Shown: in pieces, positions 46,914-56,628 of the stretch | How the letters are laid out: each line of letters starts with the position of its first letter | How positions within the stretch are numbered: position 1 is the stretch's first letter | DNA from: Brevundimonas abyssalis TAR-001 | GTDB lineage: Bacteria > Pseudomonadota > Alphaproteobacteria > Caulobacterales > Caulobacteraceae | DNA: 64,000 nucleotides | Reading direction: 5' to 3' | NCBI RefSeq assembly: GCF_000466985.1 | Contig: NZ_BATC01000008.1 | Coordinates: forward strand, 20,103 to 84,102 | The notes under the pieces: generated by a model | Database searches by the model: none | The model's input: the letters and a program-made list of their open reading frames with translations, nothing else | Told to the model about the DNA's origin: nothing | Made by a program: the position numbers and the translations under genes

Positions 46914-46934
46914 CGCGCGTCTCCCATTATTCCA

Positions 46935-47963
46935 TCAAAAGAACGGCTTGAGCCGATAGTGGCTGACGCCCCAGGTGCGTCCGCCGTCGTCGCCGAACAG
47001 CCCGGCTGTGGCCATGAAGAAACGCCGCCAGCGCCGCGCCCACAGTTTGGCGTCTTCGCCATAGGTCTGGTGCATCAGCTCCATGATCTCGGCCTTGTGG
47101 GCGTCGAAATTCTCCAGCCAGTGGTCGGCCGTCCGCTGATAGTGCTCGCCGGACCAGCGCCACTCCTCCTCCACCTCGAACAGGTCGGGGAACTGGCGGA
47201 TCAGCCGGTGGCTGGGCATCACCCCGCCGGTGAAGAAATGCTGGGCGATGAAGTCGCTGCTGTCGCCGTGATCGAAGCGGTAGGGCGCGTCCTTGTGCGT
47301 GAACACATGGATGAACAGCCGCCCCTCGGGCTTCAGCCAGCCGCGCGTCCGGGTCAGCAATTCGCGCCAGTTGGCCATGTGCTCGAACATCTCCACCGAG
47401 ACGATGCGGTCGAAGCGCTCATCGGTCTGGAAGTCGTTCATGTCGCGGGTGACGACCGTCAGGTTCCTGAGCCCCATGGCCGTGGCCGCCGCCTCGATGT
47501 GGCCGCGCTGGCTGCTGGAGTTGGACACCGCCGTGATCTGCGCGTTCGGGTAGCGTTCGGCCATCCACAGGCTCAGCGAGCCCCAGCCGCAGCCCAGCTC
47601 AAGGATCGACTGCCCGTCCTTCAGGTCCGCGTGCCGGCAGGTCTCCGCCAGGGCGAAATCCTCCGCCTCGGCCAGGGTCTCGCCGCCGGTGGGATACAGG
47701 CAGCTGGAATATTTCAGGCGCGGTCCCAGGCACAGGCGGAAGAAGCGCGGCGGCAGCTCATAATGTTGCTCGTTCGCCGCGTCGGTGTGCTCGGCCACCG
47801 GCCGCGCGGCCATCTGGCAGGCGAAGTCGAACTCGGTGTGGGGCGGATCCTTCGCCAGCCGCTTCCTCGCCTCGGCCACCAGACTGGCCACCGCCGGACG
47901 CGCCACGAAGTCGGGAAAGGGGGCGTCCTGAAGACGGCGGATGGCGACATTGGCCAGATTCAT
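46935..47963 (-). CDS. Cyclopropane-fatty-acid-synthase-type methyltransferase
   Basis: 342 residues. The SAM-binding motif ILELGCGWGSLSLWMAERYP and the conserved SVEMFEHMANW belong to the CFA synthase family, which methylates double bonds of membrane fatty acids. It could also be a UfaM-like enzyme of furan fatty acid synthesis. ATG 47,963 is preceded by GAGGAG; an upstream start would overlap the divergent gene's frame. It is coupled with DUF2177 downstream and divergent from the flavoprotein gene. Confidence 0.87.
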   Translation of the reverse strand: MNLANVAIRRLQDAPFPDFVARPAVASLVAEARKRLAKDPPHTEFDFACQMAARPVAEHTDAANEQHYELPPRFFRLCLGPRLKYSSCLYPTGGETLAEAEDFALAETCRHADLKDGQSILELGCGWGSLSLWMAERYPNAQITAVSNSSSQRGHIEAAATAMGLRNLTVVTRDMNDFQTDERFDRIVSVEMFEHMANWRELLTRTRGWLKPEGRLFIHVFTHKDAPYRFDHGDSSDFIAQHFFTGGVMPSHRLIRQFPDLFEVEEEWRWSGEHYQRTADHWLENFDAHKAEIMELMHQTYGEDAKLWARRWRRFFMATAGLFGDDGGRTWGVSHYRLKPFF

Positions 47964-48087
47964 GCGGAACGGCTCCTCCAGCGCGGCATTCCAGTCAGAT
48001 ACGGCGCAGGTTTGCATCCGGATGTCATCCGGCGGGCGCGACGGGCCGTACTTGTCCGTGAAACCCGTTCGGACCCGGAGGTTCCCC

Positions 48088-49479
48088 TTGCCGCCCCATC
48101 TCGTCGCCTCCACTCAAGCCGGCTCCGGCGAACGCAAGCGCATCGCGGTGGTGGGATCGGGCGTGGCGGGCCTGTCCGCGGCCTGGCTGCTGGGCAAGGC
48201 CCACGAGGTGACCCTGTATGAGGCCGAGGACCGGATCGGCGGCCACTCCAACACCGTGGACGCCCCCTCGCCCCATGGGCCGGTGGCGGTGGACACCGGC
48301 TTCATCGTCTACAACGAGGCCAACTATCCCAATCTGACCGCCCTGTTCGCGCACCTGAACGTGCCCAACAAGGCCGCCTACATGTCCTTCGCCGTGTCGC
48401 TGGACGGCGGGGCCCTGGAGTATTCCAGCCACGGGGTCGGCGCCCTGTTCGCCCAGAAGCGCAACTACGCCAGCCCGCGCTTCTGGCGCATGATCGGCGA
48501 CGTGCTGCGCTTCCAGAAGGAGGCGCCCCCCGACCTGGCCGAGCTGGAGGCCTCGGGGGAGACCCTGGACGCCTATCTCGACCGGCGCGGCTACGGCCCC
48601 CTGTTTCGCGACGCCCACCTTCTGCCCCAGGCGGCGGCCATCTGGTCCTCGTCCATGAGCCAGATGAGCGAGTATCCGGCCGCGTCCTTCGTGCGGTTCT
48701 ACATGAACCACAACCTGCTGACCTATGACACGCGGCCCACCTGGCGCACCGTGGACGGCGGCAGCCGCGAATATGTCCAGCGCATCCTGGCCGACTTTTC
48801 CGGCACAGTCCGCCACGCGCTGGTGACCGGCGTGGCCCGGGGACGCGATGCGGCGGCGGTGCGGCTGGCGGACGGGTCGCTGGAGCGCTTCGACGCCGTG
48901 GTGCTGGCGGTCCACTCGGATCAGGCCCTGGCCCTGCTGGAGGCGCCCACCGCCGATGAGCGCCGGCTGATCGGCGCCGTCCCCTATCAGAAGAACCGCG
49001 CCGTCCTGCACCGGGACGCCTCGCTGATGCCCAGGCGCCGCAAGGCGTGGGCTGCGTGGAACCATCTGGGGCACAGCGACCGCTGCGGCGAGGGCGGCGT
49101 CACCTACTGGATGAATGATCTCCAGTCCCTGCCCGGCCCGAACCTGTTCGTCAGCCTCAACCCGGCGCGCGAGCCGGAGCCCTCCACCGTTCTCGGTGAC
49201 TGGGACTATGAGCATCCGGTGTTCAACCGCGCCGCCGTGGCCGCACAGAAGGACCTGTGGTCCCTGCAGGGCGCGCGCAACGTCTGGTTCTGCGGCGCCT
49301 GGTTCGGCTCGGGCTTCCATGAGGACGGCCTTCAGGCCGGCCTCGCCGTGGCCGAGCAGCTGGGCGGCGTGCGCCGGCCCTGGACCGTCGAGAACGAGAG
49401 CGGGCGCATCCATGTGACGGCTCCCGCCCCGGCGTCTCCCGGCCCGTCCATGAGCCGGCCGGTGGAGCAGGTGGCCTGA
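48088..49479 (+). CDS. FAD-dependent amine oxidase-like protein
   Basis: 463 residues from TTG 48,088, chosen because GGAGG (48,077-48,081) lies six bases upstream. The dinucleotide-binding motif (IAVVGSGVAGLSAAWLLGK, then VTLYEAEDRIGGHSNTV) identifies a flavin monoamine-oxidase/desaturase fold. C-terminal FAD contacts fit WFCGAWFGSGFHEDGLQAGL. In other Alphaproteobacteria such flavoproteins occur with DUF1365 and CFA-like genes in a unit linked to singlet-oxygen stress and fatty acid modification; a desaturase role here is inference. DUF1365 follows after four bases. Confidence 0.88.
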   Translation: MPPHLVASTQAGSGERKRIAVVGSGVAGLSAAWLLGKAHEVTLYEAEDRIGGHSNTVDAPSPHGPVAVDTGFIVYNEANYPNLTALFAHLNVPNKAAYMSFAVSLDGGALEYSSHGVGALFAQKRNYASPRFWRMIGDVLRFQKEAPPDLAELEASGETLDAYLDRRGYGPLFRDAHLLPQAAAIWSSSMSQMSEYPAASFVRFYMNHNLLTYDTRPTWRTVDGGSREYVQRILADFSGTVRHALVTGVARGRDAAAVRLADGSLERFDAVVLAVHSDQALALLEAPTADERRLIGAVPYQKNRAVLHRDASLMPRRRKAWAAWNHLGHSDRCGEGGVTYWMNDLQSLPGPNLFVSLNPAREPEPSTVLGDWDYEHPVFNRAAVAAQKDLWSLQGARNVWFCGAWFGSGFHEDGLQAGLAVAEQLGGVRRPWTVENESGRIHVTAPAPASPGPSMSRPVEQVA

Positions 49480-49483
49480 TCCC

Positions 49484-50272
49484 ATGCTGATGGCCGCCCC
49501 GCCCGACGCCAGCGCGCTCTATGTGGGCAAGGTGACCCACGAGCGCATGCACGGCATCCGCCACCGGCTGGCCTACCGGGTCTATATGCTGCTGCTGGAT
49601 CTGGACCACATCGAGGACCGACGTCCGGGCCTGCTGGGCCGGGGCCGCTTCGGCCTGCTGAGCTGGCGCGCCGCCGACCACGGCGACCGGTCGGGCCACG
49701 ACCTGCGCGGACAGGTGGAGGCCCATCTGGCCGAGGCGGGCATCGACATCGCGGGCGGACCGATCCGCCTGCTGACCATGCCGCGCATCCTCGGCTATGG
49801 CTTCAATCCGCTCAGCGTCTTCTTCTGCCACCATCCGGACGGCGACCTGGCGGCGATACTGTACGAGGTCACCAACACCTTCCATGAGCGTCACAGCTAC
49901 CTGATCGCCACGCCCCACAGTCGCCCCGACGGTCCGGTGCGTCAGAGCGCCGACAAGGTGTTCTTCGTCTCGCCCCTGATGGACATGGACCTGATCTATG
50001 ATTTCACCGTGCGTCCCCCGGGCGAGGCGGTGGGCGTCACCATCGCCGTGCGGCGGGGCCAAACCCCCATCCTCACCGCCAGTTTCGCGGGAGCGCGCCG
50101 GCCCCTGACCAACGGCGCGCTGCTCCGCGCCTTCGTCACCCATCCGCTTCTGACCTGGAAGGTCATGTGGGGCATTCACTGGGAAGCGGCGGTCAGCATG
50201 ATCAAGGGCGCGAAATACCGCTCTCGCGGCGCGCCGCCCGCCCGGCCCGTGACCTTGGGTTCGGCGCGCTGA
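49484..50272 (+). CDS. DUF1365 protein
   Basis: 262 residues with the family opening ALYVGKVTHERMHGIRHRLA and the conserved GYGFNPLSVFFCHHPDG. The function of DUF1365 is not established. It lies four bases after the amine oxidase-like gene and is likely cotranscribed with it. Confidence 0.92.
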   Translation: MLMAAPPDASALYVGKVTHERMHGIRHRLAYRVYMLLLDLDHIEDRRPGLLGRGRFGLLSWRAADHGDRSGHDLRGQVEAHLAEAGIDIAGGPIRLLTMPRILGYGFNPLSVFFCHHPDGDLAAILYEVTNTFHERHSYLIATPHSRPDGPVRQSADKVFFVSPLMDMDLIYDFTVRPPGEAVGVTIAVRRGQTPILTASFAGARRPLTNGALLRAFVTHPLLTWKVMWGIHWEAAVSMIKGAKYRSRGAPPARPVTLGSAR

Positions 50273-50377
50273 CCGGCTAGAGACATGGTCTTGCCCGCGC
50301 GGCCGCCTCCGGCTAGGAAGCGCGCAGGCCGCGTTATTCATTAGTCGGTGAAAATCAGGGACGCCAAGGACGCACTC

Positions 50378-51082
50378 ATGGGAAAAATCTATCCTGACGC
50401 GAAGGCCGCGCTGGAGGGCCTGACGTTCGACGGCATGACCGTCATGGCGGGCGGCTTCGGCCTGTGCGGCATTCCCGAAAACCTGATCGCCGGCCTGAAG
50501 GCGTCGGGCGTGAAGGGCCTGACCGTCATCTCCAACAATGCGGGCGTGGACGGCTTCGGCCTGGGCCAGCTGCTGGAGACACACCAGATCAAGAAGATGA
50601 TCTCGTCCTATGTGGGCGAGAACAAGGAGTTCGAGCGCCAGTACCTGGCCGGCGAGCTGGAGCTGGAGTTCAATCCCCAGGGCACCCTGGCCGAGCGCAT
50701 CCGCGCGGGCGGCGCGGGCATCCCGGCCTTCTTCACCGCCACCGGCGTCGGCACCCTGGTGGCCGAGGGCAAGGAAGTGCGCAGCTTCGACGGCCGCGAC
50801 TATGTGATGGAGACCGGCCTCGTCGCCGACCTCAGCATCGTCAAGGCCTGGAAGGCCGACGAGCGCGGCAATCTGGTGTTCCGCAAGACCGCCCGCAATT
50901 TCAACCCGATGATGGCCACCGCCGGGAAAGTCTGCGTGGTCGAGGTGGAGGAGATCGTCTCCACCGGCTCGCTGGACCCCGACCACATCCACACCCCCGG
51001 CATCTATGTGGACCGCCTGATCCAGGGGACCTTCGAAAAGCGCATCGAACAGCGCACCGTCCGATCCAGCGAGGCGGCGTGA
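50378..51082 (+). CDS. scoA: 3-oxoacid CoA-transferase subunit A
   Basis: 234 residues. It forms the heteromeric enzyme that moves CoA from succinyl-CoA to acetoacetate, allowing use of ketone bodies or polyhydroxybutyrate products. The CoA-binding glycine loop is visible ([20 protein letters not shown]), with [12 protein letters not shown] and the family ending [13 protein letters not shown] 50,378 is used; GTG 50,348 would add ten residues. Its stop overlaps the GTG of a membrane protein gene that separates it from scoB. Confidence 0.93.
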   Translation: MGKIYPDAKAALEGLTFDGMTVMAGGFGLCGIPENLIAGLKASGVKGLTVISNNAGVDGFGLGQLLETHQIKKMISSYVGENKEFERQYLAGELELEFNPQGTLAERIRAGGAGIPAFFTATGVGTLVAEGKEVRSFDGRDYVMETGLVADLSIVKAWKADERGNLVFRKTARNFNPMMATAGKVCVVEVEEIVSTGSLDPDHIHTPGIYVDRLIQGTFEKRIEQRTVRSSEAA

Positions 51083-51522
51083 CACCGCCACCCAATGTCT
51101 GGCTTCTCACGGCGGCTGCAGGCAGCATCGCCGCAGCTCTGGCGCATATCGGCTGCCTGTTCGGAGGCCCGGACTGGTTCCGCTTTTTCGGGGCGGGCGA
51201 AGCCATGGCGCGCGCGGTGGAGCAGGGCCGAGTGCTGCCCTATGTGGTAACCATCGGCATCGCGGTGGTGCTGCTCGCGTGGGCCTGGTACGCCCTCGCC
51301 GCCGCCGGACACCTGCCCCGGCCTCCGCTTTTGAGGACAGGGCTGATCGCCATCACCGCCGTCCTGCTGGTGCGAGCCGCTGCGGTCTTTGCACCCGGCG
51401 TATGGGGGCCGGATCACAGCCCCACGTTCCAGATCGTTTCTTCCCTGATCGTCCTGGCGCTGGGCCTTTCGTTTCTGCTGGGAACGATCAAGGCCTGGCC
51501 CCTTCTGTCCATGAGGACCTGA
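51079..51522 (+). CDS. Four-helix membrane protein between scoA and scoB
   Basis: 147 residues with about four hydrophobic spans ([72 protein letters not shown]). The start is GTG 51,079, in GTGA overlap with the scoA stop; it ends two bases before scoB. I recognise no firm family. The tight packing implies cotranscription and coupled translation with both subunits; transport of an acid substrate or a lipid function is possible but not shown. Confidence 0.75.
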   Translation: MTPPPNVWLLTAAAGSIAAALAHIGCLFGGPDWFRFFGAGEAMARAVEQGRVLPYVVTIGIAVVLLAWAWYALAAAGHLPRPPLLRTGLIAITAVLLVRAAAVFAPGVWGPDHSPTFQIVSSLIVLALGLSFLLGTIKAWPLLSMRT

Positions 51523-51524
51523 CC

Positions 51525-52184
51525 ATGCCCCGCACCCGCGACCAACTCGCCGAACGCGCCGCCCTCGAGCTGAAGGACGGCTTCTATGTGAACCTGGGCA
51601 TCGGCATCCCGACCCTGGTGGCCAACCACATCCCCGAGGGGATGGAGGTCACCCTGCAGTCCGAGAACGGCATGCTGGGCATGGGCCCCTTCCCCTACGA
51701 AGATCAGGTGGATCCCGACCTGATCAATGCGGGCAAGCAGACCATCACCGAGATCCCCGAGAGCGCCTATTTCAGCTCGGCGGACTCCTTCGCCATGATC
51801 CGGGGCGGCCATATCGACCTGTCGATCCTCGGCGCCATGGAGGTGGCCCAGAACGGCGACATCGCCAACTGGATGATCCCCGGCAAGCTGGTGAAGGGCA
51901 TGGGCGGCGCCATGGATCTGGTGGCCGGCGTCAAGCGCGTGGTGGTGGTCATGGATCACGCCAACAAGCACGGCCAGTCCAAGGTGCTGAAATCCTGCAC
52001 CCTGCCCCTGACCGGAACCGGGGTGGTCAGCCGCATCATCACCGACCTGGCCGTGTTCGACGTCAAGCCGGACGGATCGGGCCTGGAGCTGATCGAACTG
52101 GCCGACGGCGTCACCCTGGATGAGGTGCGCGAGAAGACCGAGGCCGACTTCACGGTTTCCGAAAAGGTTAATTCGCTGGCATAG
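51525..52184 (+). CDS. scoB: 3-oxoacid CoA-transferase subunit B
   Basis: 219 residues with the active-site glutamate in [13 protein letters not shown], which forms the CoA thioester intermediate, and the family opening [20 protein letters not shown]. It pairs with ScoA. It follows the small membrane protein gene by two bases. Length and order match the family. Confidence 0.93.
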   Translation: MPRTRDQLAERAALELKDGFYVNLGIGIPTLVANHIPEGMEVTLQSENGMLGMGPFPYEDQVDPDLINAGKQTITEIPESAYFSSADSFAMIRGGHIDLSILGAMEVAQNGDIANWMIPGKLVKGMGGAMDLVAGVKRVVVVMDHANKHGQSKVLKSCTLPLTGTGVVSRIITDLAVFDVKPDGSGLELIELADGVTLDEVREKTEADFTVSEKVNSLA

Positions 52185-52235
52185 TGCGGTTCCGCCGGGC
52201 GAAAGACCTGGATGTTGAGGACATGGAGGGGGCCA

Positions 52236-53150
52236 GTGTCAGACGTGCGAACCGAGGAGAAGCCTGCGGAGGCGACAGAGTCGGCCGTCGTGGAAACGGA
52301 GGAAACCGCCGCCGTCGCGCTGACCTCCGATGAGACGGCAAACGTCGAACCCCATGACGACGCCGATAGCGCCGAGCCGGCTGTCGAAGAGGCCTCTGAA
52401 GAGGTCGCCGCCGCCGCAACCGACATGCCCGCCGATCCGGGACCTCTGGAGGGCCTGCGCGCGGCCGTCATCGCGGGCTGCGAGGGCCTGAACCAGACCT
52501 GTCAGGGCGTCGACGCCGACTTCATCCGTGGCCAGCTTCAGGATCTGCGCATGCGGGTGGCGAGCGTGCGCCCGGCCGAGCTGACCCCGCGCACCGGCCT
52601 GGGCGGGCTGTTCGACAGCCACAAGAAACGTCTGACCCGTTTCCGCCACCACGTCACCGATCTGGCGCCGTCAATCTCCACCGCCGCGGTCAAGCTGCGC
52701 GACGCCGCCGCCGGGCTGGGCCGCCGCAACGGCGCCCTCAACGAACAGCATCAGGGCCTGCTGACCGCCATCACCGAGCTGGACGAGGCCCTGATGGCCT
52801 TTCCCGAGCGCGCCGACGCGGTGCGCGACGGCGGGCTGAAGCACCTGCCCCTGACCCGCATGATCCAGAACGTGGACGCCCGCCTGGCCGAGACCGCAGG
52901 GCAGGTGGCCGAGGCGGCCATGGGCTGGCGCGACGATCTGCTGAAGGCGCTGGGCGCCGACGGCAAGAAGCTGACGCCCCTGCGCCGCGTGAACCCCGAT
53001 CAGGGCGCGCTCAATCAGGCCTGCGAGGCCCTGCTGTCGGTGATCGACCGGGCCGAGGCCGGCATGACCGCCGCCAAGGCGCGTCGGGACGAAGTCATGG
53101 CCCGTCTGGACCGCACCCTTGCCGCCGCGCGAGGCGACGAGGCCGTCTAG
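52236..53150 (+). CDS. Hypothetical Ala-rich helical protein
   Basis: 304 residues from GTG 52,236, with GGAGGGGG upstream. The first 70 residues are acidic and low-complexity (ESAVVETEETAAVALTSDET); the remainder is alpha-helical and likely coiled coil. No motif or family is recognised and no signal peptide or membrane span is present. It converges with cobS. Confidence 0.65.
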   Translation: MSDVRTEEKPAEATESAVVETEETAAVALTSDETANVEPHDDADSAEPAVEEASEEVAAAATDMPADPGPLEGLRAAVIAGCEGLNQTCQGVDADFIRGQLQDLRMRVASVRPAELTPRTGLGGLFDSHKKRLTRFRHHVTDLAPSISTAAVKLRDAAAGLGRRNGALNEQHQGLLTAITELDEALMAFPERADAVRDGGLKHLPLTRMIQNVDARLAETAGQVAEAAMGWRDDLLKALGADGKKLTPLRRVNPDQGALNQACEALLSVIDRAEAGMTAAKARRDEVMARLDRTLAAARGDEAV

Positions 53151-53163
53151 ATCGAAATCGGTT

Positions 53164-53184
53164 CAGTCGGACGCAGTCCGACTG
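53164..53184. terminator. Hairpin between convergent genes
   Basis: A perfect nine-base inverted repeat, CAGTCGGAC and GTCCGACTG around GCA, lies between the end of the helical-protein gene and the end of the convergent cobS. Stem and position suit a terminator for either direction; no strong T run follows. Confidence 0.45.
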
Positions 53185-53220
53185 GGCTCAGATTTCGGTC
53201 CAGTTTAAATCCGGTCAGGC

Positions 53221-54240
53221 TTAGCCCACCTTCACCCGTGTCGCCGCCTCGGGCAGGTCCTCGCCGAAGGCGCGTTGATAGAACTCGGCGATGGTCGGGC
53301 GTTCCAGCTCGTCGCACTTGTTCAGGAAGGTCAGGCGGAACGACAGGGCCACGTCGCCGCCGAAGATGATGGCGTTCTGGGCCCAGGTGATGACGGTGCG
53401 GGGGCTCATGACGGTGGAGATGTCCCCGTTCATGAAAGCGTTGCGGGTCATGTCGGCCACGCGGACCATGGCGGCGATCTTGCGGCGGCCTTCCGCATCG
53501 CGCCACTCCGGCACCTTGGCGGCCACGATCTCGGCCTCCACGTCGTGGTCCAGATAGTTCAGGGTCGTGACGATGTTCCAGCGGTCCAGCTGGGCCTGAT
53601 TGATCTGCTGTGCGCCGTGGTACAGACCCGTCGTGTCGCCGAGACCCACGGTGTTGGACGTGGCGAACAGGCGGAACCAGCGATTGGGGCGGATGACCCG
53701 GTTCTGGTCCAGCAGGGTCAGCCTCCCCTGCGCCTCCAGCACCCTCTGGATCACGAACATCACGTCCGGGCGTCCCGCGTCATATTCGTCGAACACCAGG
53801 GCCACCGGCCGCTGGATGGCCCAGGGCAGGATGCCCTCGCGGAACTCGGTGATCTGTTTGCCGTCCTTCAGGACGATGGCGTCCTTGCCGATCAGGTCGA
53901 TGCGGCTGACGTGGGCGTCCAGATTGACCCGCACCATGGGCCAGTTCAGCCGCGCGGCCACCTGCTCGATGTGGGTGGACTTGCCGGTGCCGTGATAGCC
54001 TTGGACCATCACCCGGCGGTCAAAGGCGAAGCCCGCGCAGATGGCCAGGGTGGTCTGGGGGTCGAACTGATAGGCCTCGTCCAGGTCGGGCACATGGCTG
54101 TCCTTCGTATCAAAACACGGGACCGTCATGTCGGAATCGACGCCGAACGCCTCCCTGACCGTCACCTTGCGGTGCGGCTCCAGCGTCAGCATGGGGTCGG
54201 GCGATGCGTCGAGGGGAGAAGAAGGGGCCATAAGGTCCAT
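53221..54240 (-). CDS. cobS: CobS-like AAA+ ATPase
   Basis: 339 residues. CobS is the MoxR-type AAA+ motor subunit of aerobic cobaltochelatase (with CobT and CobN), which inserts cobalt in cobalamin synthesis. Motifs: Walker [20 protein letters not shown], Walker [14 protein letters not shown], and sensor 1 [14 protein letters not shown]. The family N-terminus ([19 protein letters not shown]) is intact. cobT and cobN are not in the window. ATG 54,240 is used; ATG 54,231 is also possible. Confidence 0.93.
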   Translation of the reverse strand: MDLMAPSSPLDASPDPMLTLEPHRKVTVREAFGVDSDMTVPCFDTKDSHVPDLDEAYQFDPQTTLAICAGFAFDRRVMVQGYHGTGKSTHIEQVAARLNWPMVRVNLDAHVSRIDLIGKDAIVLKDGKQITEFREGILPWAIQRPVALVFDEYDAGRPDVMFVIQRVLEAQGRLTLLDQNRVIRPNRWFRLFATSNTVGLGDTTGLYHGAQQINQAQLDRWNIVTTLNYLDHDVEAEIVAAKVPEWRDAEGRRKIAAMVRVADMTRNAFMNGDISTVMSPRTVITWAQNAIIFGGDVALSFRLTFLNKCDELERPTIAEFYQRAFGEDLPEAATRVKVG

Positions 54241-54285
54241 CTAGAAACTCCGCGCCGCCGGGTCCAGCGGCGCGACCGCCACAAA

Positions 54286-54316
54286 CGAAGAAAGCCCCCC
54301 GCCGAGGCGAGGGGCT
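54286..54316 (-). terminator. Rho-independent terminator after the acidic lipoprotein gene
   Basis: On the minus strand AGCCCC and GGGGCT (54,293-54,298 and 54,311-54,316) form a GC-rich stem, followed by a T-rich run (TTTCTTCG). It sits about 40 bases after the stop of the lipoprotein gene and before the cobS start. Confidence 0.75.
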
Positions 54317-54353
54317 CCCTTCTGAAATCCGAATAACCGGAAGGCTGGATGCC

Positions 54354-54614
54354 TTAGTTGTTCTCGCGGATCTGGTCGGCCTGGGCGTCGGCCTGATCCT
54401 GAACAGCGTCGGCTTCTTCGTTCAGGGCGTCGCCCTGCTGGTCCATGTTCTGGTCGTAGGCGGCGTCGGCCTGCTCTTCCAGCTGGGCCGCGGTCACGTC
54501 CGCTTCCTGCTCGACCAGTTCAGCCTGCTCTTCAGCGACCGGGTCGGCGGGTTCACAGGCGGCCAGGGCGAAGGCGGCGAAAACGCCGGTCGTCAGAATG
54601 GCGATCTTCTTCAT
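54354..54614 (-). CDS. Small acidic lipoprotein
   Basis: 86 residues. A signal peptide with lipobox (VFAAFALAACEPADP) is followed by about 65 residues of mostly Ala, Glu, Gln and Asp in repeating helical order (ADAAYDQNMDQQGDALNEEA). Such proteins are common small periplasmic lipoproteins in Caulobacterales; the function is unknown. A terminator follows. Confidence 0.8.
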   Translation of the reverse strand: MKKIAILTTGVFAAFALAACEPADPVAEEQAELVEQEADVTAAQLEEQADAAYDQNMDQQGDALNEEADAVQDQADAQADQIRENN

Positions 54615-54691
54615 GGGAAGTGTCTCCGTTGGTGTGGAGCCTGAAGAACACGCCCGCGCCGAAAAGGTTCACGGGTTCGTGAGAAAAGGCC

Positions 54692-55120
54692 TCAATCGTG
54701 CCCGATTCGAACCTCGACGTTGCCGCGCGTGGCGTTGGAATAGGGACAGACCTGATGGGTCTTCTCCAGGATGTCGTCGGCCACGTCGACGTCCAGCCCG
54801 TGGCCGGTCACCTTGATCTCGATGTCCAGATTGAAACCCTCGCCCTTGTCGTTCTTGCCGAAGCCGACGGTGACCTCAACCGCCGTGTCGGCGGCCACGG
54901 GGTGCTTCTCGCGACCGGAAACCAGCCGCAGGGCGCTGAGGAAACAGGCCGCATAGCCGGTGGCGAACAACTGCTCGGGATTGGTCCCCTCGCCGCCCTT
55001 GCCGCCCATCTCGGTGGGGGTGGACAGGTTCACGTCGATCTTGCCGTCGTCGGTGCGCGAGCGCCCGTCCTCGCGTCCGCCGCCGGTGGCGGTGGCGTGG
55101 GCTTTGTACAGAACGTCCAT
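54692..55120 (-). CDS. ohr: Organic hydroperoxide resistance protein, Ohr/OsmC family
   Basis: 142 residues. Thiol peroxidase that reduces organic hydroperoxides. The family opening is MDVLYKAHATATGGGREDGR, and both redox cysteines are present (GYAACFLSALR and VCPYSNATRGN). ATG 55,120 has GGAG seven bases upstream, within the longer open frame. No OhrR regulator is next to it. Confidence 0.92.
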   Translation of the reverse strand: MDVLYKAHATATGGGREDGRSRTDDGKIDVNLSTPTEMGGKGGEGTNPEQLFATGYAACFLSALRLVSGREKHPVAADTAVEVTVGFGKNDKGEGFNLDIEIKVTGHGLDVDVADDILEKTHQVCPYSNATRGNVEVRIGHD

Positions 55121-55195
55121 GGCGAGCTCCATTGTGTGAGGGAGCTCCTTAGCTAGGCGCCCCGGCCGACAATCCAAGCGCCGCGGGGAAAACCG

Positions 55196-55591
55196 TCATT
55201 CCGTGCATATGGCCTCGTAGAGATTCCGGGCCTCGGGAGTCTGGTGACCGAGGTATTGCAGTTCCGCCGCCGGCGCAGCCAGGCCGGCCCCGAGTTCGGT
55301 TTCGCCGGGCAAGACCCTCAGGTTCTCGCGCCGCCGCATCGCAGCGGGCCTACAGAGCACCTCATAGCGGTAGAATTGGACCGGCAATGTCGCGGCGTGT
55401 TCCGGACGAGGCAGACGGACCAGCCAGACCGCCACCGTCATGTCGGCCCCTTCAAGGAGAGGGCCGTGGCGGCTGACATAGACCGTGTCTTCGTGAATGG
55501 CGGGCCAGGTTTGGGCCTGCTCCAGCGTCGGCGGTGAAAGCTCCGGCTGAGACGTCCATAGCGCCGCGAACAGGACAAGAAGCGTGTGCAT
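55196..55591 (-). CDS. Hypothetical secreted protein
   Basis: 131 residues with a short signal-like N-terminus (MHTLLVLFAALWTSQPEL). Its middle (YVSRHGPLLEGADMTVAVWL) is beta-rich. No family recognised. It is divergent from mutM. Confidence 0.6.
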   Translation of the reverse strand: MHTLLVLFAALWTSQPELSPPTLEQAQTWPAIHEDTVYVSRHGPLLEGADMTVAVWLVRLPRPEHAATLPVQFYRYEVLCRPAAMRRRENLRVLPGETELGAGLAAPAAELQYLGHQTPEARNLYEAICTE

Positions 55592-55764
55592 GGGCCCCTC
55601 CGTTGAGACGGACTATCCGCCGCGACCCGCCGGGCGGGGAGTGATGAAAGCTGACCTGGCGTTCCATGCCTGGTGAGCGAGATCGACAGGCGGCAAGCCA
55701 TCCAGGCCCCCTCAGGTTTGTCGGATCGACTCGACCTGAAGCCGAAATGGTCTATGGCCGATCC

Positions 55765-56628
55765 ATGCCTGAACTTCCCGAAGTCGAGACGGTGCGGCGC
55801 GGTCTGGAGCCGATCCTGACCGGCGCGCGCCTGACCCATGTACGCCAGAACCGGCCGGATCTGCGCTTTCCCTTTCCGCCGGATTTCGTCTCGCGGCTCG
55901 AAGGCGCGACGGTGCGGCGGGTGGACCGGCGCGCCAAATATCTGCTGATGCCCTTGTCCACCGACGAGACATGGGTGGCCCACCTGGGCATGACCGGACG
56001 CTTCACCCTGGACGGCCGCCAGCTGGGGGAGTTCGAGGAACCCGCGCCCATCGCCGGCAAGCATGAACATGTCAGCCTGTGCGCCGAGGGGCCGGCCGGA
56101 CGCACCCGCGTGGGTTTCGCCGACGCCCGCCGGTTCGGCTTCATGGGCCTGATCCCCACCGATCAGGTGGAGGCGCACCCCTGGTTCGCGGGGCTGGGGC
56201 CGGAGCCGCTGGGCAACGCCTTCTCCGCCGCCCATCTGGGCGAGGCGTTCCGCGGCCGGAAGTCGTCGATAAAGGTCAGCCTGCTGGATCAGCGCATCGT
56301 GGCGGGCCTGGGCAACATCTATGTGTGCGAGGCCCTGTTCCGGGCCGGCATCTCGCCCCTGACGGCGGCCGGAAAGGTGTCTCGCCCCCGGCTGGAGCGG
56401 CTGACCGGCCAGATCCGCGATGTGCTGAACGACGCCATCACGGCGGGCGGGTCGACCCTGCGCGACTTCGCCAACGCCGACGGCGGTCAGGGCTATTTCC
56501 AGCACAGCTTCGACGCCTATGGCCGCGAAGGCGACCCCTGCCGCACGCCCGGCTGCACCGGCGTCATCCGCCGCACGGTCCAGGGCGGCCGCTCGACCTT
56601 CTGGTGCCCGACCTGCCAGAAGCGGTGA
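55765..56628 (+). CDS. mutM: Formamidopyrimidine-DNA glycosylase
   Basis: 287 residues. Removes 8-oxoguanine and formamidopyrimidines from DNA. The N-terminus after Met is PELPEVETVRRGL, whose Pro is the catalytic nucleophile. The helix-two-turn-helix region (GLGNIYVCEALFRAGISP) and the C-terminal zinc finger with four Cys (CRTPGC...FWCPTCQKR) are intact. ATG 55,765 is the family start; the open frame extends upstream without support. Confidence 0.96.
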   Translation: MPELPEVETVRRGLEPILTGARLTHVRQNRPDLRFPFPPDFVSRLEGATVRRVDRRAKYLLMPLSTDETWVAHLGMTGRFTLDGRQLGEFEEPAPIAGKHEHVSLCAEGPAGRTRVGFADARRFGFMGLIPTDQVEAHPWFAGLGPEPLGNAFSAAHLGEAFRGRKSSIKVSLLDQRIVAGLGNIYVCEALFRAGISPLTAAGKVSRPRLERLTGQIRDVLNDAITAGGSTLRDFANADGGQGYFQHSFDAYGREGDPCRTPGCTGVIRRTVQGGRSTFWCPTCQKR

